From: Amphimedon queenslandica
Taxonomy: Eukaryota; Porifera; Demospongiae; Haplosclerida; Niphatidae
Direction: 5' to 3'
Assembly: GCF_000090795.2 (NCBI RefSeq)
Contig: NW_003546288.1
Coordinates: 213,483 to 277,482, forward strand
Length of the DNA: 64,000 bases
A program made the position numbers and the translations under genes. Shown here one piece after another: positions 1-11,834 of this stretch. Each line of letters begins with the position of its first letter. The first letter of the stretch is position 1. Under the pieces are notes generated by a model. The model saw nothing but the letters and a program-made list of their open reading frames with translations, was not told where the DNA came from and did not search any database.

Positions 1-184
1 AAGGCAAAAATTGTAATTATTAATAAAAAGGATTATTATATAATTAATAATGATGAAAATTATGAGCTGGGCTATAATTAATGATTCAAAAATTCAAAAT
101 AAATTTATAAATTAATTATTAATAATTTTATAATTATTAATAAAAAGGATTATTAATTAATAAAATTTAATAAAAAGTATGGAA
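1..184. other. AT-rich flank with duplicated left edge of the long-TIR element
   Basis: No gene. A motif of the form TAATTATTAATAAAAAGGAT occurs near 11 and again near 134. The second occurrence leads directly into the long-TIR element at 185. The same sequence precedes the second copy of that element near 30490, so the element, or its preferred neighbourhood, may begin near 131 rather than 185. Confidence 0.5.
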
Positions 185-903
185 ACAAGTAAATAAAAAA
201 ATTTCTATTAAATAAGAAAAAGTAGGGTTGTCAAAAAATAAAAGAAACAAGGGGGTTGAGTTCAACCATAATAATAATTAATAGTTCAATTAATAATTAT
301 AAATGTTAATTAATAAAAAATAATAATTCATAAAAATAGTACAAAGATTTCAAACCCTACTTTGCAGAATTTTATGAAGGAGTATTGTTTCCTTTAAAAT
401 GACAAATTTTAATGAAAGATTGATAACCAAACTGCTTAGTTTCGGCCTACACAACTGTGGCGAGTCCAATTACAACTCTTATACATTTATTTTTTAGATA
501 TTGTACTGAATCACAAACATTAAAGAATGCAATAGCCAAATAATTATATATAATTTAGATGTTTTAATTGTCATGACAATAATTTATTCAATCAATACTA
601 GCTGAAAAGTTTTATTTATGTTTAACAATAATTAATTTACATCATAGAAATGTAGTAGAGCAATCAATAGGTACAAAGGCATAATTATTATTAAAATTCT
701 ATTTCTGCCTATTATCATTTTCTGCAAAGTAGGGTTTGAAATCTTCGTACTATTTTTATGAATTATTATTTTTTATTAATTAACATTTATAATTATTAAT
801 TGAACTATTAATTATTATTATGGTTGAACTCAACCCCCTTGTTTCTTTTATTTTTTGACAACCCTACTTTTTCTTATTTAATAGAAATTTTTTATTTACT
901 TGT
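185..903. mobile_element. Long-TIR non-autonomous element, copy 1 (MITE-A)
   Basis: Positions 185-369 and 720-903 are near-perfect inverted complements of about 185 bp. The outer end begins ACAAGTAAAT and the inner end is CTACTTTGCAGAA. I count only a few mismatches. The 350-bp middle has no reading frame of note, so this is a non-autonomous foldback or MITE-like element. A diverged full copy lies at 30547-31313 and an end fragment at 57254-57298. The superfamily is unknown; no clear target duplication is visible, partly because the flanks are AT-rich. Confidence 0.85.
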
Positions 904-1062
904 AAAATAAGGTATTAGTGATGGAAGACGAAGAGCAGCCATTTAATGCATAGATATAGGATGGGCTATTGGGACGCACATGTTGGTGATAGTGTTGTAT
1001 GGTTGACCGAAGGGTGATCAAGTGCAGTCAGGTATTATTTATTATTACTATTTTTTTAATTA

Positions 1063-1618
1063 TAATAATTATCAAAATTATATTTATTTATATTATTACT
1101 ATTATTATTATCGTCTAAGTCATGTGATTTGTGCTAAATTTTAGTTCAATGATAGTTGACTCCTGTTATCGTAAACTCAAGTTTATTATGTAGTAGATAC
1201 AGAAGTAAATATAATATGTAATGTAAAGTAATCATACATTAATTGGCATTAATATTTTTTAGGCTAGTACTAGCATTTACTTATGCTGGTATATTACCAT
1301 CACGGTACTGCCATATTTTGATCGGCATTACTTGGTACAGTTGGGAAGATGTACACAATTACAGGACTATAATTTTTGTATTCACTACTTCCAGTGGATC
1401 GTTAAATGTTGCAACTGCTACCAGTACTAGAATCTGATTGAGGATCAAGTGGGGGTCTTGTGCTGTTACCACTTCTACTTGATGAAGGTGGCTGATAATT
1501 GATAGTCCGCAAGGCCTTCTGGTCCCAGTGGTGGCAGTTCCAAGGCTGGTTTTTTTTATGTAGTAATGAGGGCTATTCCTTTGCCACTATCACTTATAAG
1601 CTGCCTGACAGCATTATT
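1063..1618 (+). pseudogene. R1 repeat copy a: fossil of a recurrent gene family
   Basis: This stretch aligns over its whole length with 26400-27002 and, inverted and weaker, with about 10530-10840. The translated stretch around 1255-1375 holds a segment rich in aromatic residues (AFTYAGILPSRYCH, then ITWYSWEDVHNYR). The counterpart in copy b reads ITWYSWKDIHNYR in the same place, and copy c reads ISWYSWKEVY. Conservation of this peptide across three copies suggests they derive from a coding exon preceded by an acceptor-like tract (ATATTTTTTAG near 1261). Many stops elsewhere make it non-functional. I do not know the family; it is most likely transposon-borne. Confidence 0.55.
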
Positions 1619-2599
1619 GACCATGTTTGTTAGGCTGTTGACAGATTTTCAGAATATACAATATAAATATTTGATAATAATGTAAAAAATTTTTACTTCA
1701 AGTCAATTATACCATTTCTCTTCTTGCCATGCTTTCGACCTGTGCTTGTAGGTTAGCTCTCTTGCCTTTACTAATTTTAATGTTTTTATAATGCGTTTTG
1801 CTAGTGATGTAGCCATGATAAGAACAGTTCTAGTGCGGGAGCCATTTTGTTACTTTCAAATGTGGCTGCCATATTGTGCCCAGGGCACCTCCTTTTATAC
1901 AGTGATGGGCGGAAGTGATTCTATAATGTTGCGTGGATAGTTTTATAGTGCACCTTCTTGAAATATAGATACACATGCATGTGTGTTGCATGAATTTCAC
2001 ATGCACAAATTTCCGACTGTCCAATTCATTAGAATAGAAACATGCATCTCTACAACAAAATAAGTACAACTCTAGACTGTTAATACATCAACTGAAATCA
2101 TTTATGCCGAATAATAAAAGTAGCTGGTGATTAACTTGCTTTCCCTTTAGTGGATTGACAGCAATTATTTTGTTGAAAGGCATCTTTAATAGCCAGACAA
2201 GGATGCTAACAAACCATGAAACTTGTTGACAGTCCAAATGCTGCAAGGAAGGTTAAGAGAGTAGATATAGCTACCAGTCACAACTTTAAATAATTCGACA
2301 ACACTGATACTGTTCTATCTAGCTTTCAGTGCCGTTTTAACATGAACCATTCCAATTTTAACCATCATAAAACAGTCAGAAAGTTTTATCATTTCTCCAC
2401 ACTGCTGTATGAATCAGGACTATACGTAAGCTCCGAGAGTTGGCTAAACTCTGGCAAAAATTATCTGGTGTGAAAATTTTTTGCGGTTAATTACTATTAA
2501 TGATGGGTATGGTCAATGAACACAACAACTATTACATTAAATAAGACAAATACAAAATATCGGTAAAGATATCTTGATTCTTCGTTTTGATCTTTTTTC
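1619..2599. other. No gene recognised
   Basis: Only short unsupported frames were seen. The sequence is AT-rich and probably old repeat debris. Confidence 0.5.
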
Positions 2600-4343
2600 A
2601 CGAAGTCCTCCAAGACATGATTAAATATGGAATGTTTTCAGAGTGATCTCTTTGAATACAAAGGATACCTAGATCACTCAAACGCTGGTGTCCCATTGTA
2701 GATCTAATGTAGGTCTTTACTCACTTGAGTGCAGAAAAAGACCTTTCACAACTAGCAGTTGAGACAGATATGGTCATTGTGATCTTTACTGACTTAAAGA
2801 GTTGGAAATGCATCTCGATGTTGGTACCAACAAAGGAATACATCATTTGCTTTGGTAATGTTCTCTTTCTTAATGAATAATCGCTGTGCCACTTCTAGTT
2901 CACTCTCCAGAGTCTGTAAAGCAGTCAAGTTGTACACATCAGCTAGTGGTTTCAGTTCAGAAAATAGGAAGAATTATTAGAATAAGGATGACAAGCCTGG
3001 ATTCCTTTCATGATGCTAATATTCTTGTCATCAAACCTCTTTCTCAGTTCAACAAAGAAAGCATCAACTACAGGGAAGAAAAGCTTAACTTTAAGTTGAC
3101 TAGTGCAATCTGGTACACTTCTAGAAGCAGACAACTTGTACACTATAGAATTATCCTACTGTCTAGGAAGTCTTTAGGAAGTCTTCTCTTCCTTTGTGGA
3201 TAAAAAGACTATCCTATTTCAATGTCATGTTGCTCACAGATATCAGATACGTACTTGAAGAGCTTTTCCCACATCTGATAGGATTGAAATGCCCATAAGC
3301 TACCCTCACATGCCAAAGAAACATTTTGTCATTGGAGTTCGTCAGAGAGGCCCTTGGTGATTGATAAGATTTTGTCAAAAACCACAAATGTTGTAAGAAA
3401 TGTAAATGATCTGATCTGCTGGTAAAGTCTGCTGGCTTCTACAGCATTAAATAGCATCAGATTTATGTGCTATGGCATCTAAAGAAGCAAGGATGCAATC
3501 ATATCTGTAGCATGCCAAATTGACTAATGTAAATCGGCATGCCCAGCATGTCCCAGATATGTGCAAGTAATATTAGGATGTAGCTTTTCATTGTGTTCTA
3601 GGAAGACAGTGTGTGCCTTAGAAACAGAAAAAAAGACATTATAATGCTCTAAAGGAGCAAAAAATTCAGCTGCCAATTGGACAGACTTCACAGCATCTAC
3701 TAACACTAGACTTAGTGTATGAGCGTAGCAGTGGATGTATATGGCTTAAGGAGCTACTTCCAATTCAAATCAAAACTTCTTCAGTTCTTGCAGTGCCAGG
3801 TAATGAAAAACACAGGCAAAGAATAACAAAATTATGGCATCATTTCGAATTGAGTACTCGACTCAAGAATACTTCTCATACCAGTTCTTAATAAAACATC
3901 GTGCCTTAGGACCAAACTGGGTCACTGGAAAAGAGCTCAGTAAAGGTCGAACTGGTGGTTAAGTAACACCTTTTGATATATCTGAAGCTGCAAGTTGAGC
4001 ATGATCAGAAGAGTTCTCTACTGTAAGGTGACTAATGTGGTGTTCTTTCCATTGTTCTGTCTCAAAATGTGACTCGAATTCATCTAAGATTAGTTGATCA
4101 ACATCTCCAGTGGCACTCACTTCGTCAAGTAATTCATCTACACCACAGTTACTGTGGCTAGTCAAGAAATCACTCTGAAGTTCAATCTCATTATCAATAA
4201 CATCTACAATTACAAAAATGAAAGCTACAGTCAGATTTTCAATATTACGTACTATCTACTAAGTCTACTTTAGTGCTAATATTTGCTTGATTAGTTGTAT
4301 TGGTTTTAGAAAGACAGTCAAAGAGAGCTAGATGCTTAGCCAT
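2600..4343 (-). pseudogene. TTF-type hAT transposase relic (ZMYM1-like), minus strand
   Basis: Read on the minus strand, the pieces come in the order expected for a TTF-zinc-finger/DUF4371 hAT transposase. A start codon at 4343 opens a peptide beginning MAKHLALFDCLSK. Near 3960-3840 comes a TTF-like stretch (FGPKARCFIKNWYEKYS, then VEYSIRNDA). Near 3740-3590 comes the hAT core (CYAHTLSLVLVDAVKS). At about 2800-2690 comes the C-terminal dimerisation motif (VSTASCERSFSALK, then KTYIRST). The frame is broken by several stops, including one inside the dimerisation motif, and by frameshifts, so the element is dead. A candidate 5' terminal repeat lies at 4720-4736. Domain calls rest on remembered family patterns. 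Confidence 0.7.
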
Positions 4344-4719
4344 TTTTAATTTAATAACACATGAATACACGTTAGATGAAGCGAAATGAAGACAATGCAG
4401 TTGTGATTGGATGTCTGTGGTTAATTACCAATCCACGACTCACATAATGAATATCATTTCAAAAATTAAAGTAAATAGTTTAAAAACAGATTGGGTAACA
4501 GTAGTTTTAATGTTAAAGTTGCAACCAAAATTGAAGTGTCTTATATTGTGTGTCTACTGTCTAGCATATCATCATTATGTTTAGACTGATTTGCACTGCA
4601 GCTATGCTTTTTTATCTTATTGTTATTTTAAGAAATAGCTATGTTCAAAAGGACTAACAGAAAAAATGAATTTTTGTTACTTTCTGCTTGTTGGTCTGGC
4701 ACAGGCAACCCTGGCCCAA

Positions 4720-4736
4720 CCTTACATATGCCCCTG
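4720..4736 (-). repeat. Candidate hAT terminal repeat (CAGGGGCATATGTAAGG)
   Basis: On the minus strand the sequence begins CAGGGGCATATGTAA, typical in style of hAT ends, about 390 bp before the start codon at 4343. The same start (CAGGGGCATATGTAA) occurs on the minus strand at 20592 downwards. No matching opposite end was found. Confidence 0.4.
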
Positions 4737-6457
4737 GTACATAGTACATTGAACAAAGAGTGGAATTGTCCTAAAACGTTCTCACACGTTTACATCATCC
4801 ATGACTGCAAATATGTCGACAAGTCTTCTGTAAGTTGCTTTCAAATTCTTCTGTTTTTGCATGCTTATATGTATGGTACTGTAGTGCTGAGCTGTTGTCA
4901 ATGGTGCATGTGTGTTCCATAACTTACTAAATGTTTGGATTAGAGCAAACTTTGCCAATAAAAAATTTACATCAACTATTCTAAAGTTAACTACACATAT
5001 TACAATGCCAAATTGCAAGTCTTAATTAATATTATTTTATCTCAAAAACTGTTATGCCATAAGGCATTTAAAAAATGCCATTATATAACACTGTGTTCGT
5101 AGCTTTTTCTTTCTAGCTGTCTTTTTCTTTTTTGCAATAGATAAGTGTTTCACTGGATAGTTTGTTGTTCTCCTCATGGTTTTATAATTCATTAAAAATA
5201 TCTCTACCTTTATGTCATCCACATTTAGTTTCTTTGTTACAATAGCTGAGTACCTATGCCATACTCTTACTCTGCATCCTAAAATTGCTGTACGCAAATC
5301 ATAAAATACATTCAATTTCTCTTTTAGGCATACTCCAAGTCAAGCACAATAGTGTTCAGTGTTTTTATGGTGAAAGCGAATTATATGTCTATACACCCTG
5401 GTTAGTTCCCTGCAATACATAATTTGATTGATGAATCTTCTGACACAATGGCAATTTAGAGTTTGAGTACTAATATGAAAAATTTTTGGTTATCCATTGA
5501 GCAATTATAATGCAGATAATTTAGGAATCAATGAAGAATTGGTACTAAAAATATGAAAGAAGAGTCTCTGGGCTTAACAATGCCATAATGTATAAGTTGG
5601 AGTTTTGTAAATTATTTGGAATTTTTGTTGCAGTTTGTCAACTTCAACTACCTCGTGGACTCTGCCAATGTTTTGTTGTGTTGAGAATGGCAACTTGCCT
5701 TGTCTAATTTTTAACATTCATACAGTTTTTGATAGCAGGCAAATGCAAGCAACACTTATGTTCCTTAATGCTCGTGAGCAGTATTAGCTTTTATCTTCCA
5801 CATTCATGAAGACTTTATCTACTTTCAGAACTTGAACAGTAATTGTCAAACATGACGTATTGGTTATTAAATGAAATTGTTAACTTGAGTAAAGCATCAA
5901 AATGGAGGACTGCCATGAAGAAATTTTGCATGGGCAGACAATATATACGTTTATTACTTTAGTTAAGTCAATCAACCACAGTCTGAGAAATCTAGACAAT
6001 TCAACTAAAACAATCAATCTTTAGTTTTTGTAGAAATGAATTTCAAACATAACACAATCTCAGAATACATTTTTCATGGAAAAAGATTTGCATTACAAGC
6101 CAGAAAAAATGAAATGTTGCATGTACTTGATGTAGCATATCTAGTACAGAGCTACTCTTCAGCTAGGATTACACTCGACACAAAACGCAATGCAAATAAA
6201 CGAAAAATTGAAATTTGACCAATTTTGTGTCAAGTTCAATGCGTTTTTGCGTCAAAAGGTCAAATCACCCACGCACTTTTCACCGTTTCGTCGAATGTAA
6301 ACCTAGCTTTAAAATATCTAAAATACTTTAAATTTAAAATAGTTTTATATGTAACCACAAAAGCTCCATGGCCTTGCACATTGAGATAGTTGATGCAAAA
6401 ATGGTTATCATAACTAAGAAAAGTGGCTGGTGATCAGGGAACGCAATAAAATCTTCT
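4737..6457. other. No gene recognised
   Basis: Short frames only, on both strands, with no recognisable motif. A frame near 6036-6218 is lysine-rich but looks like chance. Confidence 0.5.
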
Positions 6458-8491
6458 TCAACAGGCAGACAATGTCATAGATGAATGAACTAACAACAAA
6501 GTGGGACGTTTACGCTTTCCAGTTGTTGCATTTCCACCTGTTGAAAAGATTCGTACAACTGGAGCAGTTGAAGCTGGGGTTGAAAAAAGATCAAAAGCAA
6601 AATTAGAGAGAATAGGGTATGTGGTTTTGTTGTCACTCCAGAATATAAAACAATCTTCATCTTCATCTATTGAACCTGTGTAGTCCGATTTGGCATACCT
6701 TTCCAGCTCTGTTTCTTCCTCTGATAAAGAACTGCATGATTTTTCTTCAGCCTGTTGCTTTTAATTCAATAGTTCCCTTAGATGTTTAAATTTTTCAGCT
6801 GGAGGCTCTTGAGTAGTGTCAGGGTGTTGAGTTGAAGTTCCTTGTAATGCTTCTGTCTCATCATTTGTTGTCATCTCCTTTCGTTGCTGTGGATTCATTT
6901 CTTTATGTAAGTTGCTTTTTGCTGCTGCAACCTGCTTGTCATCTAATATCTCTCCGTATGTGGGACTGAGATAGGTACACATGACATAAAGAGGGTCAAA
7001 ATTAGACATAGTGGTATTTATTATGAATCCAAACCTCCTCTCCAGTTCCTCGAGCATGGTAGTTGATATTACACACAACCCGTGGACATTACTCTTTGTC
7101 TCTAAATGAACGCATCAATCCATAATGACTGGAATAACCATTAAAATGCTTGCGGTGTCCTCTAAACTTGTGTTGTGTGTAATGTGCGAAAGGCTTCATA
7201 TCTCAAATATGCTTTCAATCTGCTTCAAGTGACTATTAGGAAGGCTATCCTATTGAAGCTCTTCTGAAACAGATGACAGTTCAGTTTTCACCTGCAATAG
7301 CCTGCATAGCAACAAGTAGGTTGAGCTCCAACGAGTAGGACAATCTGAGATCAACTTCTTTGTAGCTTTATTCAGTAACTTGTCAGTTGCCTTTGTTGAT
7401 TTGTTCACCTTAGCAACAAGTTTGTGAGCCCTTTCTAAAACTGCTTTTGAAGACTGTAAGGTATCAAATGCTCTAACAACTAATTGTAGGGTATGTGTGA
7501 AACAGCTGCTTTGTTTAAAACCAAGGAAGGCAAAATTGTGTCTATCCTCACACTCTTCATAATTTCCAAGATCATGGTATAATGAATCAGATTCTTCCTT
7601 CTCGCTGTTTTCTCCAGTCCCCTCAGTTTCATTTTCATCATCAGCATCACTAAGATCATCTATATCCAATGAAGTAGCATCATCATCTTCATTACCATCC
7701 CTTTCTTGTTCTCGAACTTCTTTCTCTGATTCAGCTTGTGTTTTAAAGGTTGCAACCATATTGCTTCCATTATCAGTAAGAACCCTGTGAATTTTGCTCT
7801 GTGGTTTATTCCATTCTACTAGAATCTCTTGAACGAGATCAGCAATTTTGGATGCAGTGTGAGGAGATAGAAAGTGACGAGCAGCAAGCATAACATTGTG
7901 GCGTTTATGATCTTTATTTGAAAAGAAGTGGGCCGTTACACCTAAATATGTTGAAGTCATTCCTCTCTTTGTCCATATGTCAGTACATATGGTTATCAGC
8001 CTTGCTTTCTCAAGGATGCTAAAAAAGATTGTTTTCAATTTTGACGTCACACAACTAATGTCCTTCCCCATTTTTGTACGACCAGAAACTTCATATTGAT
8101 AGTGCAATACAGAGACCAGCCTTATAAATTCATCATTTTCTACCAAACTCAATGGTACATTATTGAAACCAATGAATATGGCCATTTGCTTTGTGATAGC
8201 TTTATGCCTTTCTGAGCTTACAATGTACTTTCTTTCTCCTTCTATTGTGTCTTCCAAACTTCTTTGTGATGTATTGTAAGTTGTCGACACAGCTTTGGAT
8301 GACATCTTTCTCTTGTTCTCTCTATCTTCATTTTTCTGCAATTCACTTTCCTCCAGCTCTTTGAACTGCTCTGGGTGTTTACTTTTCAAATGTCCCTGTA
8401 GATTTGTAGGAAACTTCCTCTTAAAAGAAAGGCCACAATGACTACCACTGTGTAGCTCCACAAGGCAAACACTTTTATCTTGTTCTTTCAT
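6458..8491 (-). pseudogene. BED-finger hAT transposase, nearly full length but with nonsense mutations
   Basis: A single frame runs from an ATG at 8491 to a TGA at 6460-6458, about 678 codons, the usual size of a hAT transposase. An N-terminal BED-type finger (C..C....H..H around residues 9-40) is followed by the RNase H-fold core: a TDIWTKRGMTSTYLG motif, the RVLTDNGSNMVATF motif, a long acidic insertion, CFTHTLQLVV and SDCPTRWSST. The C-terminal hATC dimerisation part (YPILSNFAFDLFSTPAST, then FSTGGNATTGK) lies near 6625-6520. The frame is never shifted, but internal stops fall at 7252-7250 (TAG), 7198-7196 (TGA), 7117-7115 (TGA) and 6763-6761 (TAA). Only point decay has happened, so the copy is fairly recent. 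The gypsy-like relic begins about 370 bp upstream on the other strand. Confidence 0.88.
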
Positions 8492-8858
8492 GTACTTGAA
8501 ATATGTCTGTTATAAATTGTGCATTATTATTTTGAATATTGTAGAATTATTAATATGATGATTACTGTTAATATTACTATTGTTATTATTAATGATTATT
8601 ATTATTATTACTGATTATTATTATTATTACTATTCTTTTTCTGCTTTTGTTAATCTTATTCATACATGCATGATGTTCTCCTATAGGTTACTTAACTGAA
8701 GACGTCATGATTCCTTTCTTATATATTGCATGCTTTTATTCATTTTACGGTTGTAGTTGTCATTGTACTGTTGTGTAGTTCGTTACTTTCTAAAAGATTT
8801 TTAAGCCTTAATATTATTCTTCTCCCACGACATTTCCTTCACCACTTCGATCACAACA
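8492..8858 (+). repeat. Candidate 5' LTR remnant with TAT/ATT microsatellite
   Basis: Positions 8550-8640 are an ATT/TTA-rich simple repeat. The stretch from roughly 8650 to 8858 lies just before a primer-binding-like site and a gag start, so it sits where the R-U5 part of an LTR should be. It ends in ...CACAACA. No second LTR is present in the window to confirm it. Confidence 0.35.
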
Positions 8859-8860
8859 TT

Positions 8861-8871
8861 TGGCGACGAGG
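8861..8871 (+). other. Candidate tRNA primer-binding site of the gypsy-like element
   Basis: TGGCGACGAGG follows a possible LTR end (...ACA plus two bases) and starts with TGG, complementary to a tRNA 3' CCA end. It is about 30 bp upstream of the gag start. This spacing and sequence are common in Ty3/gypsy-like elements. I cannot name the tRNA. Confidence 0.4.
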
Positions 8872-8898
8872 GTATTGGTATTCTTCTCTTCTACTACG

Positions 8899-10505
8899 AT
8901 GTCTGCTCATGGAAAGATGGGTACTTTTGATTCCGCGAGAGAACCATGGATTTCTTATGCTGAACGTCTCAATTTCTACTTCTTGGCAAATGGTATCACG
9001 GAAGATGAGACCCAGAAAGCAATCTTCATCACCATCGTGGGAACTCAGACATATTCCTTGCTAAAGAGTTTGCTGCAGCCTCAGACGCCCAGAACTGCCA
9101 GTCTAGATGAAATGAAGTCCGCTCTGGAGGCGCACATTAGTCCTAAACCTTCTTCTATTTTACAAAGGTACGAATTTTATACTCGTATTCGTAAACCTAC
9201 TGAAACAGTGGCTACCTATGTTTCTGAGCTAAAAGCTATAGGGGAGCACTGTGATTTCGGGGATTCGCTGGAAGAAATGATCCGGGACCGTCTTGTTTGC
9301 GGCATCAACAATGCAAGGATCCAGCGTTGTTTACTGCAGGAGCCAAGTTTGACTTACAAATCAGCATTTGAGAAGGCTCAGGCTATGGAGTTAGCTGCAC
9401 AGGATGTGGCCAACATGACAGAAAGTAAGCCTGTACCTGTACACCACATACGCAATAAACATGGCTCAAGCAAACACACTACTGCTGCTCAACACTCTGG
9501 GGCTAGTTAACACTCTGGTGGTGCTAGTAGCTCTACTAAGGTGGAATGCTACAGATGTGGTGGGAACCATTATGCTACAAAATGTCATTTTAGTCAAGCA
9601 GAATGTAGAGCATGTGGCAAGAAAGGTCACCTTGCTCGTGTTTGTCATAGCTCAGCTAAAGGATTGTCCCAGTCGTCAAAGCAACCTCAGTCGGGAAAGT
9701 CAGGCCCTCCAAGGACAGGTCATCATAACTGAAACCCACAGTTCCCTACACATAATCTAAACCAAGAACCACATCCGTCACCACCCTCTTCTCCTGAGAC
9801 AGACTACCCACTGTTTACATTTCATGCTAACACCAAGCCCATTGTTATTGCAGTCCAAGTAAACAGCAGCAATTTACACATGGAGCTAGATACTGGGGCT
9901 TCCCTTTCTTTAATTAGTGAAGCCACTTACAAATCTCTCTTACCCGTTCTCCCTCCACTCTCTCCTACCTCTGTTGTTCTGACTACTTATACTGGTGAGA
10001 AGATTTCTCCTCTCGGTTCTGTTGATGTCCAGGTTCTCTACCAGTCCCAGGAAGCTACACTGCCTTTGCTAGTAGTTGCAGGAGAGGGACCAAGTCTCAT
10101 TGGCCGAAACTGGCTGGAGCATATTAAATTAAACTGGTCAGACATTAAATTAATTAATTCTTTCTCTTCTTTAGGTGCTGTCCGGGACTCACATACAGAA
10201 GTTTTTCGTCCACAGTTGGGAAAACGTCGTGACGTTACCGCCAAGCTATTTATCAAAGAAGACGCCCGTCCTCGTTTCTTCCGCCCACGGTCAGTGGCTC
10301 ATTCGTTTAAAGAGATGGTCTCCGAAGAGATTGACAGACTACAGGAGCTCGGGGTCATCACACCTGTCACTCACTCCGAGTGGGCAGCTCCCATAGTCCT
10401 TATCCTGAGGGGGATGGATCAATCAGGTCGTGTGGAGACTATAAAGTCACATTGAATCCTGTACTTCATATTGACACTTATCCACTGCCTCGCATCGAGG
10501 ATTTT
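8899..10505 (+). pseudogene. Ty3/gypsy-like gag-protease-RT relic, 3'-truncated
   Basis: Start chosen at ATG 8899 (MSAHGKMGTFDSAREPW), just after the primer-site-like motif. Gag follows, then two zinc knuckles (CYRCGGNHYATKC and CRACGKKGHLARVC, about 9549-9640). An aspartic protease follows, with LDTGAS at about 9886 and a flap-to-C-terminal region ending in SLIGRNWLEHI. The N-terminal part of reverse transcriptase comes last ([11 protein letters not shown], then HSEWAAPIV). Gag, protease and RT lie in one frame, broken by TAA at 9508-9510 and TGA at 9730-9732. A one-base shift near 10406-10417 moves the frame; the RT then continues as [10 protein letters not shown] and [10 protein letters not shown] and stops near 10505, before the catalytic YxDD box. 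RNase H, integrase and the 3' LTR are missing. Confidence 0.88.
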
Positions 10506-10509
10506 ATAC

Positions 10510-10840
10510 CTCTCTATTCATCTGATGTATTAAAGTGAACACACAGTGATACAATGAAGCTTAAAAGTAAAATTACCTGAATCAGTATACCTCTTTCCAA
10601 CTGTACCAAGAGATCCCAATCTACAAAAAGGTAGTATTGTGCCTAAAACAATACTAATGCCACTACTTTGTATTACAATTTATACTTCTGATTAATTTGG
10701 TACAGTATCTACTGCCTAATAAGCTGGAGTTGGCCCACCATTCCTTCCGATGGCATGACTGACATTGAAATTCAGCACAAATCACATGACCGAACTATAA
10801 CAATAAAAGTAAGTTATGAAATAATACTCTAAAGTATCTG
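10510..10840 (-). pseudogene. R1 repeat copy c: exon-like fragments of the recurrent gene family
   Basis: On the minus strand, 10795-10690 encodes a stop-free segment with CQSCHRKEWWANSSLLGSRYC. After an acceptor-like tract (TTTTGTAG) comes a short exon-like piece at about 10630-10580 with ISWYSWKEVY, ending at a donor-like CAG/GTAATT. The nucleotide sequence matches R1 copies a and b, in opposite orientation. The C..C and WW..LLG.RY pattern resembles a family I associate with sponge transposon-like genes, but I cannot name it. Confidence 0.5.
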
Positions 10841-11834
10841 TCTGTAACTGATCAACTTTTGGTCGATCATGCCACACGGTCACCAATGTGTCAGTCCCAA
10901 AAACAAATCCTCAAAAGCAGATACTTGAAACACAAACAATGGCTGCTCTTCATCCCCATCACCAGTGTATATACCATATTTAATATCATCTCTAATTAAA
11001 ACACAATATAACTACATGAGGTATTCAGCATAGCAGAAAAATTTCTTGTATCATGAGACGGAACCTCAGAGTCCTCCTTTTTAGCTAGATTGAGCTAGTA
11101 AGAAAGCAGTTCCATGTTGTCAATAGGTCATCTCCTCTTAGTAGCTAAAGACCCGTTGACTCGATCAAGCCTAGGTATAAAATGAACCCTGTCTTCCTTT
11201 TGACTAAAATTCAGCTCCATTTTGAACCAAAAACCCTCTCTTCTAGTGCGTTTCTTCAAAAATCAACATCATCAGTAGGAGACATTTCAATGTGCGTAAA
11301 AAACAGAAACAACCATGCCCAGTGCACCTTTTTTATACCGCACCTTTTGTTTCAGACCAATTGTTTTGCATTCACTCAATTAAGCACAACCACTTAGACC
11401 TCAACTAAGAGAGCTGCCCAACATGCAATGGCAGTACGCAAGCCCAGTGTTATTAATAAATGGCTATTGTACCCAGGGCTGTTTCTAGCATGGGGCTGAA
11501 TGGTGCTTGAGCCCCCCCAGCCCTTGGCAGAAAACTAATCAACTATCAACAAGACACATTTATGTCAAAAAAATAAATTAAAAGCATTCTAAATACCACT
11601 ATAGGTTTCTTCTTACAGTCCTTTGTGATCTTTTGTCTTTTGTGTGTGATGAGTTAGCTCTTGACTTCAAATGCATGAAATCCTACTGAGAAGCCATTTT
11701 CTTTGATAACACCTTCAATTTACATACCACCACACATGGACAGTAGCCACACCAATGCACATGTGTTCATTTGTACAAGCAACCACAGAAGTTTACAGAA
11801 CCACTAATCAGTAATCACTACCATCTGTAAATAA
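10841..11834. other. No gene recognised; possible hAT end near 11474
   Basis: Positions 11474-11530 read CAGGGCTGTTTCTAG and then a GAGCCCCCCC run. This resembles the ends of TTF-type hAT elements and would suit the relic that follows. No convincing partner end was found. The rest has only chance frames. Confidence 0.35.
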
